Position numbers and translations under genes: made by a program
The notes under the pieces: generated by a model
The model's input: the letters and a program-made list of their open reading frames with translations, nothing else
The model's database searches: none
What the model was told of the DNA's origin: nothing
NCBI GenBank assembly: GCA_031401035.1
Contig: JANNRA010000065.1
Span: forward strand, 19,533-83,532
Direction: 5' to 3'
Length of the DNA: 64,000 nt
Origin: JANNRA01 sp031401035
GTDB taxonomy: Bacteria > Desulfobacterota > Binatia > HRBIN30 > CADEER01
Part shown: positions 19,173-26,016 of the stretch, piece by piece
Position numbering within the stretch: the stretch's first letter is position 1
Layout of the letters: each line of letters opens with the position of its first letter

Positions 19173-21260
19173 ATGCCGGATCCCATCGTCACCGAAGAGC
19201 TGGCGCTGCTGGCCGCCGTGCGCCAGGCGCTGGAGGCCCACGTCGAGTCGAGCGGGCCGTCCGAGACGACGGCGATCCGTGAACTCGAACGCCTGCGCGA
19301 ACAGCTGCTCTCGGGCCGCGGCGCCGACGACCGCGCCGCCGCGATGCGCGACTACGACCGGCAGGAGGCGCTGTTGCGGCAGATCCGCAGCGGCCGCAAG
19401 CGGACGCGTGTGGCGCCGGCGTCGCCCTACTTCGGCCACCTGCGCCTGCGCGAGGGCGGCCGCGAATGGGACATCTGCCTCGGCCGGGGGACGTTCATTG
19501 AGGCCGGGGTGAGCGTTGTCGACTGGCGCAACGCGCCGGTGTCGCGCCTGTTCTACCGCTACGAACAGGGCGATGAGTACGAGGAGGAGATCGCCGGCCG
19601 CACCCGCCTCGGCGCCATCGTCACGCGCCGCACGGTGACCATCCGCGACGCCGTGTTGCATCGCGTCGATGCCCAGGAGGGGACCTTTCGCGCTGACCCG
19701 CAGGCGCCCGACGGCTGGCAGCGCACCGACCGCGCGGCGCCGCGCCTGACCGGCGGCGAGGGCAGCGCCCTGCGTGTCTACCAGGCCGGCGACGCCGGTG
19801 ATCGCGCCCTCGGCGCCGTCGCCGGGCAGCCGGCGATGCGCGCCGACAAGCACCTGCCCGACATCGCCGGCCTCATCGATCCCGACCAGTTCGAGCTCAT
19901 CACGCGTGCCTCGAGCGGGCTGGTGGTGATCCGCGGCACGGCCGGCTCCGGCAAGACCACCGTGGCGCTGCATCGCATTGCCTACCTCGCCTTCGACGAC
20001 CCGACCGTCGACGGCGAGCTGACCCTGGTGGTCGTCTTCTCGCCGGCGTTGCGCGACTACGTCAGCCATGTCCTGCCGGCCCTCGGCGTCCACCGGGTGC
20101 GCGTCTGCACCTTCCAGGAGTGGGCCGCCGAGCTGCGGCGGCGCCATTTCCCGATGCTGCCCGCCGAGGCGACCGATGAATTGCCGGGCATAGTCCACCG
20201 CCTCGAGTCGCACCCGGTGATGCTCGAGATCCTCGCCGCCCAGGTGGCGCGCACGCGCGGCAAGGCGACGGCGCACCAGGCGCTCGACGATTGGGGCAGT
20301 GCACTCGGCGACGTCGAACTGCTCGCCGCGGCGGTCGAGCGGGTCGCCCCGGGGGCCTTCAGCCGCGGTGAACTCGAGCGTGTCGGCGATTGGTGCGGGC
20401 GCCGTTACCGCGATCTGCTGGCCCGTCTGGCGGGCGAGGAGGCGCCGCCGCCGGTCCTGGCGACGGAGGATGACGCGCTGCTGCTGCGCGCCTATCAGCT
20501 GCGTGCCGGGCCGCTACGCGATGCCGCCGGGCAGCCCCTGCAACTCGTGCACGTCGCGCTCGACGAGGTGCAGGACTTCTCACCCCTCGAAGTGCGCGTC
20601 CTGCTCGACTGCCTCGACGAGCGGCGCAGCATGACCCTCGCCGGCGACACCCAGCAGCACGTCCTGCAAGACGCCGGCTTCGCCTCCTGGAGCGACTTCT
20701 TCCGCCATCTCGGGCTCGCCGGCACCGAGGTGAACACCTTGCGCGTCAGCTACCGTTCGACGCACGAGATCGTCGAGTTCGCCCTCTCGCTGCTCGGCGA
20801 GTTGCGCGAGGACGACACGCCACCGGAGACGACGCGCAGCGGACCGCCGGTGGAACTCTTCCGCTTCACCGACCACGGCGCCTGCGTCGCCTTCCTGGCG
20901 ACGGCGCTCAAGCGCCTGGTCGCCGCCGAGCCGCTGGCGGCGGTGGCGTTGCTGGCCCCCTCGGAGGATGTCGCCGAGGTGTACCATCAGGCTCTCGAGG
21001 GCGCCGAGGTGCCGCGCCTGGCCTGGGTGCGCGACCAGCACTTCAGCTTCGCGCCCGGCGTCGAGATCGCCACCGTGGCGGACGTGAAGGGGCTCGAGTT
21101 CGATTACGTCGTGCTGCTCGAGGCGAGCGCGACGCACTACCCGGACAGCCCCTCGGCGCGCCGCCGGCTACATGTCGGCGCGACGCGCGCCATCCATCAA
21201 CTGTGGCTGACCAGCGTGGCGACGCCGTCGCCGCTCACTCGCCCCGCTCGAGCTGCGTGA
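19173..21260 (+). CDS. UvrD-like helicase of the HelD type
   Basis: A 695-residue superfamily 1 helicase. The N-terminal region is a coiled segment (ELERLREQLLSGRG), then a HelD-like secondary domain with VSVVDWRNAPVSRLFYRYE, the typical start of HelD/DNA helicase IV-type proteins. Walker A is GTAGSGKTTVALHR, Walker B is LDEVQDFSPLE, motif IV is RVSYRSTHEIVEF, and late motifs are VADVKGLEFDYVVLLEAS and HVGATRAIHQLWL. Family members in Gram-positives recycle stalled RNA polymerase; in proteobacteria-like lineages, helicase IV-type proteins act on DNA. The gene is convergent with a DUF2959 gene and overlaps its stop by 26 bases. The exact role is not clear. Confidence 0.88.
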   Translation: MPDPIVTEELALLAAVRQALEAHVESSGPSETTAIRELERLREQLLSGRGADDRAAAMRDYDRQEALLRQIRSGRKRTRVAPASPYFGHLRLREGGREWDICLGRGTFIEAGVSVVDWRNAPVSRLFYRYEQGDEYEEEIAGRTRLGAIVTRRTVTIRDAVLHRVDAQEGTFRADPQAPDGWQRTDRAAPRLTGGEGSALRVYQAGDAGDRALGAVAGQPAMRADKHLPDIAGLIDPDQFELITRASSGLVVIRGTAGSGKTTVALHRIAYLAFDDPTVDGELTLVVVFSPALRDYVSHVLPALGVHRVRVCTFQEWAAELRRRHFPMLPAEATDELPGIVHRLESHPVMLEILAAQVARTRGKATAHQALDDWGSALGDVELLAAAVERVAPGAFSRGELERVGDWCGRRYRDLLARLAGEEAPPPVLATEDDALLLRAYQLRAGPLRDAAGQPLQLVHVALDEVQDFSPLEVRVLLDCLDERRSMTLAGDTQQHVLQDAGFASWSDFFRHLGLAGTEVNTLRVSYRSTHEIVEFALSLLGELREDDTPPETTRSGPPVELFRFTDHGACVAFLATALKRLVAAEPLAAVALLAPSEDVAEVYHQALEGAEVPRLAWVRDQHFSFAPGVEIATVADVKGLEFDYVVLLEASATHYPDSPSARRRLHVGATRAIHQLWLTSVATPSPLTRPARAA

Positions 21261-21888
21261 TGAACTGGTCGGCCTCGGCGATCGCGTTCTCCAGCGCGAT
21301 CGCCAGGGTATCGACGTCGGCGGCGATCGCGGTCAGGGCGCTGCGCAGCCCCGCAACCGTTTCTGGAGTACGGGTGTGCTGCAGGAGCAGCACCTGGTCC
21401 TGCAGGGTGGCGAGCACCGGCGTCATCGCCGCGTCGGCGCGCTGCATGGCCGCCAGCACCCGGTCGTAGCGCCGCTGCGCGGCCTGGTAGCGTTCCTGGC
21501 TGCGGGCGCGCAGGCGGGCATCGGTGATCTCGGCGAGCTCGCCGCGCCATTCGGTGAACAGGGCGCCGGCGGCGGGCGGCACCGCGGCGACGCGCGTGCG
21601 CGCCTCTTCAGCGCGCTGGCTGGCCTCGTCGTAGGTGCTTCGCAAGGCCGCATACTCGTGCTCCAGGGCGCCGCCCTGGACCGCGGCGAAGGCGCGCAAG
21701 CGCTGCAGCGCGTCGGCGAACGCCGTCTTCGCGTCGTCCTGGCTGTTGCGCGCCTCCTGGAGGCGATCGACGAGGATGTCGCGCTTGGCCCAGCCGAGCT
21801 GCTCCATGGCGGCGTGATAGGCGGTACTGCAGCCGGCGGCGCCGACGAGGGCGAGCGCGACAGCGGCGAGGCGGGTCAGGCGGGTCAT
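21235..21888 (-). CDS. DUF2959 lipoprotein
   Basis: A 217-residue protein with a lipobox at LVGAAGC (C20), so it is a likely outer-membrane or periplasmic lipoprotein. The mature part begins STAYHAAMEQLGWAKRDILVDRLQEARNSQDDAKTAF, which fits the DUF2959 family (YxxxMExxGxxKRDIL-like start), and continues as a long helical coiled region rich in Ala, Arg and Gln. A CCGGAGG site precedes the ATG. The 3' end overlaps the helicase gene convergent on the other strand by 26 bases. Function unknown. Confidence 0.85.
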   Translation of the reverse strand: MTRLTRLAAVALALVGAAGCSTAYHAAMEQLGWAKRDILVDRLQEARNSQDDAKTAFADALQRLRAFAAVQGGALEHEYAALRSTYDEASQRAEEARTRVAAVPPAAGALFTEWRGELAEITDARLRARSQERYQAAQRRYDRVLAAMQRADAAMTPVLATLQDQVLLLQHTRTPETVAGLRSALTAIAADVDTLAIALENAIAEADQFITQLERGE

Positions 21889-22022
21889 CGATCCTCCGGG
21901 TGGTCTGCGGGGCGGATTGTGGCGCATCCGATCTTGAGTGCAAGGCCCGCTGCCCGCGGCGCGCCGCGGCTTTGTCGGCGCGCCGCGGTGCAGTAGGGTC
22001 GCCAGCCTCGAAGGGGGAGCGC

Positions 22023-22397
22023 GTGGGACGGACACTGTATTTCGGATTCTCGGCCGTCGTCTGGCTGGGGTACGGCTTGTACTGCTTTCTCAATCCGGAG
22101 GCCCTGGCGGCGTCGGCGGGCGTTGCGTTCACCAGCGCCACGGGCGCGACGGAGCTGCGCGCCATGTACGGCGGCCTGCAGATGGCGCTCGGCGTCTTGG
22201 CGCTGCTCGGGCTGCGCGGCGGCGCATCGGCGCGCACCGCGCTGGTCGGTCTCGGCCTGGCGACGGCCGGTCTCGGCAGCGCGCGGCTGGTCGGCGCGAC
22301 TCTCGACGGCGGCTGGTCGGCGTACACCCTGTTCGCCCTGGTGTTCGAGTTCGGGGCGACGGCATGGGCGGTGTCGCTGCTGCGCCGCCCGGCCTAG
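22023..22397 (+). CDS. DUF4345 family membrane protein
   Basis: A 124-residue protein with four hydrophobic segments, starting at a GTG preceded by GGGGGAGCGC. It fits the small DUF4345 family: GFSAVVWLGYGLYCFLNPEALA, FTSATGATELRAMYGGLQMALG with conserved TEIRAxYGG-like motif, and two C-terminal helices (LFALVFEFGATAWAVSLL). No function is known. It stands alone, divergent from the DUF2959 gene with about 134 bp between. Confidence 0.78.
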   Translation: MGRTLYFGFSAVVWLGYGLYCFLNPEALAASAGVAFTSATGATELRAMYGGLQMALGVLALLGLRGGASARTALVGLGLATAGLGSARLVGATLDGGWSAYTLFALVFEFGATAWAVSLLRRPA

Positions 22398-22512
22398 CTG
22401 ACGCGGGCCCGCGCACGCGTTGGGGGACGGGCGTCGGACACGGACGATGGGCTCGCAACGACCGTTGATCTCAGCGGGGCGAGCGACGATCGACGGTTTA
22501 AGCAGCGCCGGG

Positions 22513-23481
22513 TCAACGCATGGCGTCGGCCAGCGCGGCGCCGCTGAGCAGCGCGCACTCCACCGTCGCGCCGAGGCACCAGTCGCCGCAGGCGCCGAGG
22601 CCGAGTTGGGCGTCGTACAGGAACGCCGCGCCGAGCGGCGTGCGCGTGCGGGCGTAGCGCCAGCGATGCGCGGCGACGTGCGCCGCAGCCGGGAGCGGGC
22701 GCCCGCTGGCGGACGCAAATGCCGCCAGCAGCGCCGCCGCGACGGCGTCCGGCGTGTCCTCGATATGGAGGCTGCTCCACTGTGGCGAGCCGTGCAGCAC
22801 CCACGCGTCGCCCGGCGGTCGCGCCGGCTTGCTGCTGTTGCGGGCCACCCAGGCGAGCGGGCCGCCTTCGACGAAGGCGGCATCGAAGGCGAGGGCCAAG
22901 GGGGTGGGGAAGGCGACCATCGTCGCCCAGCACGGATCGACCTCGACCGCGGCGACGCGGCTGGCCCATTCCGGCGCCGCGGCCAGCAGCGGCACGGCCT
23001 GGGCGGCGGGGGTGGCGACGACGACGGCGACGAAGCGGCCAGGCAGGGCGACGCCGGCGTCGGTGGTTGCGGTCCAGCAATCGGCCGCGCGTGTCAGCGA
23101 CGTCACGGCGCTGCCGTAGGTGATGGGTAGGGCGGCGCCGAGCGTCCGCGCCACGGCGCTCATGCCGGGCACGCCGACGTAGCGGGTCGCCGCGTCGTTG
23201 CGCGCATGGCTGACGCCGTCGCGCAGGGTGACCAGGCGGGCGGGCCAGGGCGCCACGGCGCCGGCGCCGCGCAGAGAGGCGAGCAGCGGCGTCAGGCTCG
23301 CGTCGCGAAGGCGGAAGTACTGCGCCCCGTGGTCGAAGGCGTGTCCGGCGCCGCGCCGCGTCGACAGGCGGCCGCCAGGACCACGCGCCTTGTCGACGAC
23401 CACCACCTCCAGGCCCGCCGCGGCGAGACTACGCGCGCAGGCCAGGCCGGCGAGACCGGCGCCGATGACGAGGACAGACAC
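22513..23481 (-). CDS. Renalase-like FAD-dependent amine oxidoreductase
   Basis: A 322-residue flavoprotein. The N-terminal dinucleotide motif VLVIGAGLAGLACARSLAAAG is followed by VDKARGPGGRLSTRR, as in renalases and related NAD(P)-binding FAD proteins, and then HAFDHGAQYFRLRD. The C-terminal GACGDWCLGATVECALLSG completes the FAD domain. Renalase-like proteins oxidise off-pathway isomers of NAD(P)H. No partner is evident nearby. There is a 115-bp gap before the DUF4345 gene with no feature I can support. Confidence 0.85.
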   Translation of the reverse strand: MSVLVIGAGLAGLACARSLAAAGLEVVVVDKARGPGGRLSTRRGAGHAFDHGAQYFRLRDASLTPLLASLRGAGAVAPWPARLVTLRDGVSHARNDAATRYVGVPGMSAVARTLGAALPITYGSAVTSLTRAADCWTATTDAGVALPGRFVAVVVATPAAQAVPLLAAAPEWASRVAAVEVDPCWATMVAFPTPLALAFDAAFVEGGPLAWVARNSSKPARPPGDAWVLHGSPQWSSLHIEDTPDAVAAALLAAFASASGRPLPAAAHVAAHRWRYARTRTPLGAAFLYDAQLGLGACGDWCLGATVECALLSGAALADAMR

Positions 23482-23537
23482 GGCCGTAGTGTCGCAGACC
23501 TGGCGGCGCCGACAAGGGAGCGCGTGGCGGGTGCGCG

Positions 23538-24830
23538 TCAGCCTTCGGCGGCCAGCAGCGCCAAGCCGCGCGCGACGGTGATCAGTTCGTCGCCGCCGCG
23601 CACCTTGGCGGCGCCGAAGCGGTCGGCGAAGACGCCGCGCACGCTCGGCACCAGGGAGGAGCCGCCGGTGAGGAAGACGCGATCGACGGCGCTGGCCGCC
23701 ACACTACACCGCTCCAGGAGGCGGTCGACACAGCCGGCGATGCGCGCCAGCTCGACGCCGATCCAGCCCTCGAAGGCAGCCCGTTCGATGTCGGCGATGA
23801 TCGGCTGCGGTGTGTCGTCGAAGCAGAAGCCGGCGTGCGGCGCATGCGAAAGCATCAGCTTGGCGCGCTCGACCTCTTGGTACAGCGCGTAGCCGAGGTC
23901 GTGGCTGACGAGGTGCCGGAGCGCCGCCAGGCGATCGGGCGCCTCGGCCTGGCGCTGCAGGCGGCGCAGGGTGTCGAGAGTCTCGGGCGTGGCGAGCAGC
24001 GAGAGATCCTCCCAGCGTTCGAGGCGGCTGTAGATCCACGAGGGAATCGGCAGGCGCTGTCCGCCTTCCGACCGGCGCTTCGAGCCCAGGCCGAGGGCCG
24101 GCGAGACGACGGCACGCACCAGGCGGGCGTCGAAACTGTTGCCGGCGATGGGCACGCCGTCGACGCCGAGGATGGTTTCGACGCGGCTGCCGCGGCGGCG
24201 CGCGCCGGGGCCGAGGGCGATCAGGCAGAAGTCGCTGGTGCCGCCGCCGAAGTCGCCGATCAGCACCAACTCGTCGTGGTCGAGGCCGCGCTCGTACTCG
24301 TAGGCGGCGGCGACCGGCTCATAGGCGAAGGCGGCCTGCGCGAAGCCGGCCAGCTCGGCGGCGCGGGTGAGGCGAGCGAGGGCGGCGTCGTCGCGGGCCG
24401 GGTCGACCGCCCCGCCGGCGTCGACGACGAAATGCACCGGGCGGCCGAGCAGCACCGCCTCGCCAGGATCGCCGAGTTGCGCCGTCGCGGCGGCGCGCAG
24501 GGCGCCGAGCATCTGCGCCACCAGCTCCTCGAGGGTGAACTTCCAGCCGAAGACGTAGGTGCCCTCGAAGAGGGTGCTGGCCAGGAACGACTTCAACGAC
24601 TGCATGAAGCGGCCGCCGCCGCTGGCGGCGCGGTAGGCGTCGAGGGCCGCCGGGCCGGCCAGCGCGTGCGGCGCCTGTCCGTAGGTCGCCAGCTCCGGGC
24701 TGAAGTACAGCACCGAGCGGAAGGTGGTGCTCTGCTGGCCGGCGAGTGCGAAGCTCGCCAGGCGGGCTGGGCCGCCCGGGACGGCCCGGGCGACAGCGCT
24801 GTTGGTGGTGCCGAAATCGAGGCCGAGCAC
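23538..24830 (-). CDS. Hsp70-like chaperone (YegD type)
   Basis: A 430-residue actin-fold ATPase. It begins LGLDFGTTNSAVARA (phosphate-1 motif), has FEPVAAAYEYE-like AYEPVAAAYEYERGL, phosphate-2 LIGDFGGGTSDF, and the adenosine motif VFLTGGSSLVPSVR. It lacks the substrate-binding domain of DnaK, so its size and motifs fit YegD-like Hsp70 paralogues. Its start is 7 bases after the stop of a ClpP-like protease, so the two are probably cotranscribed and may work together on damaged proteins. Confidence 0.88.
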   Translation of the reverse strand: MLGLDFGTTNSAVARAVPGGPARLASFALAGQQSTTFRSVLYFSPELATYGQAPHALAGPAALDAYRAASGGGRFMQSLKSFLASTLFEGTYVFGWKFTLEELVAQMLGALRAAATAQLGDPGEAVLLGRPVHFVVDAGGAVDPARDDAALARLTRAAELAGFAQAAFAYEPVAAAYEYERGLDHDELVLIGDFGGGTSDFCLIALGPGARRRGSRVETILGVDGVPIAGNSFDARLVRAVVSPALGLGSKRRSEGGQRLPIPSWIYSRLERWEDLSLLATPETLDTLRRLQRQAEAPDRLAALRHLVSHDLGYALYQEVERAKLMLSHAPHAGFCFDDTPQPIIADIERAAFEGWIGVELARIAGCVDRLLERCSVAASAVDRVFLTGGSSLVPSVRGVFADRFGAAKVRGGDELITVARGLALLAAEG

Positions 24831-24837
24831 CGCCCGG

Positions 24838-25434
24838 TCAGCGCTTGAGGTCGGCCATGCTGCTGATGATCCGCCCCACCAGGCCGTAGTCTTTCGCCGC
24901 TTCGGCGGTCATCCAGAAGTTGCGCTCGGTATCCTTCTCGACCTTCTTGACCGGCTGGCCGGTCTGATCGGAGATGACGCGATTGAGCCGCGCGCGCATC
25001 TTCAGGATCTCCTCGGCCTCGATCTCGAGATCGGTGGCGCGGCCGTAGTTGCCGCCGCCGGGCTGGTGCAGCATGAAGCGCGTGTTGGGCAGGCACAGGC
25101 GCTGCTCGCGCGGCACCGCGAGATAGATGTGCGCGCCGGCGCTCGCCACCCAGCCGGTGCCGACGATGCGCACGCGCGGGGCGATGAACGTCAGCATATC
25201 GTGGATGGTGTCGCCGGCTTCGACATGGCCGCCGGGCGAGTGCAGGTAGAGGGTGATGTCGTCCTCCGAGGCGGCGGCCAGGGCAAGCAGCTGCTCGGTC
25301 ACCGTCCGCGCCAACTCGGAGTGGATCTCGCCGCAGATGACGATGTTGCGCGAGTCGAACAGTTTCTGCGCCAGGCTGGCCCGCGTCGCCATCTCGGCCA
25401 GGGGATTGCTCATCGATTGATCGTGTTCAGGCAT
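24838..25434 (-). CDS. ClpP-family serine protease
   Basis: A 198-residue ClpP-like protein. The catalytic triad is Ser in VGTGWVASAGAHIYLA, His in RFMLHQPGGG and Asp in EKDTERNFWM, and the flanking text (SPGGHVEAGDTIHDM, EEILKMRARLN, AAKDYGLVGRI) is family-typical. I start it at the fifth codon of the longest frame because GGAGGATGTG lies directly upstream of that ATG. The segment TGWVASAGA differs from the usual GMAASMGA. It is likely not the housekeeping ClpP since it sits alone with an Hsp70-like gene and without clpX. Partner unfoldase unknown. Confidence 0.88.
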   Translation of the reverse strand: MPEHDQSMSNPLAEMATRASLAQKLFDSRNIVICGEIHSELARTVTEQLLALAAASEDDITLYLHSPGGHVEAGDTIHDMLTFIAPRVRIVGTGWVASAGAHIYLAVPREQRLCLPNTRFMLHQPGGGNYGRATDLEIEAEEILKMRARLNRVISDQTGQPVKKVEKDTERNFWMTAEAAKDYGLVGRIISSMADLKR

Positions 25435-25559
25435 CACATCCTCCATCGGTGTCCTTACACCGCGCGGCGCGGTGGGCCAACCGAGGGGGGTGGCGCGCCG
25501 CGGCGCGGCGCGATTGACATCGCCGCGGGGCTCGGCCAGTCGCAGCGCGGGAGGACGCG

Positions 25560-25910
25560 ATGCTCGGTATTCTGGTTGGACTGATCGGCGGCGTGATGAG
25601 TGGGCTCACCGGTCTCGGCGGCGGCTTCATCATGGTGCCGCTGCTGGTCTATCTGTTCGGCATGACGCAGCACGCGGCGCAGGGCACCTCGCTGGCGGTG
25701 TTGCTGCCGCCGCTCGGGGTGTTCGCCTTCATGCATTACTACAACAATGGGCACGTCGACGTCCGCGTGGCGGTGCTGATCGCCGTCGGCTTCGTCATCG
25801 GCGGCTACGGCGGCGGGTGGTTGGCACAGCACATCTCCGGGCCGATGCTGCGCAAGGGCTTCGCGGTGATGATGGCCGCTATCGCCGCGGACATGTTCTT
25901 CCGGAAATGA
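25560..25910 (+). CDS. Short TauE/SafE-type transport protein
   Basis: A 116-residue membrane protein with the N-terminal half of the sulfite exporter TauE/SafE fold: GLIGGVMSGLTGLGGGFIMVPLLVYLFGM is the conserved first helix pair with the G-L-G-G-G motif, and AQGTSLAVLLPPLGVFAF continues it. Full-length members have about 250 residues with two halves, so this looks like a half-size version, perhaps a homodimer. It is preceded by GGGAGGACGCG. Substrate unknown; anion or sulfonate export is the usual guess. Confidence 0.82.
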   Translation: MLGILVGLIGGVMSGLTGLGGGFIMVPLLVYLFGMTQHAAQGTSLAVLLPPLGVFAFMHYYNNGHVDVRVAVLIAVGFVIGGYGGGWLAQHISGPMLRKGFAVMMAAIAADMFFRK

Positions 25911-25971
25911 GGTCAGTCGATGCGCGCGTCGGCCTCGATCCGGCGGCGTGCCCGCCGCAAGTCCGGCCGGG

Positions 25972-26013
25972 ATCTGGCCCGTCCCCCCGCGCGCGCGGGG
26001 GGACGGGCCAGAT
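25972..26013. terminator. Perfect 42-bp hairpin at convergent gene ends
   Basis: ATCTGGCCCGTCCCCCCGCG and its exact reverse complement meet at a GCGCGC centre, with the whole 42 bases palindromic. It begins 3 bases past the stop codon of the minus-strand secreted hydrolase (26017) and lies 62 bases after the plus-strand TauE/SafE-like gene. It is probably a bidirectional transcription stop, though no clear T run follows on either strand. Confidence 0.7.
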
Positions 26014-26016
26014 GCG

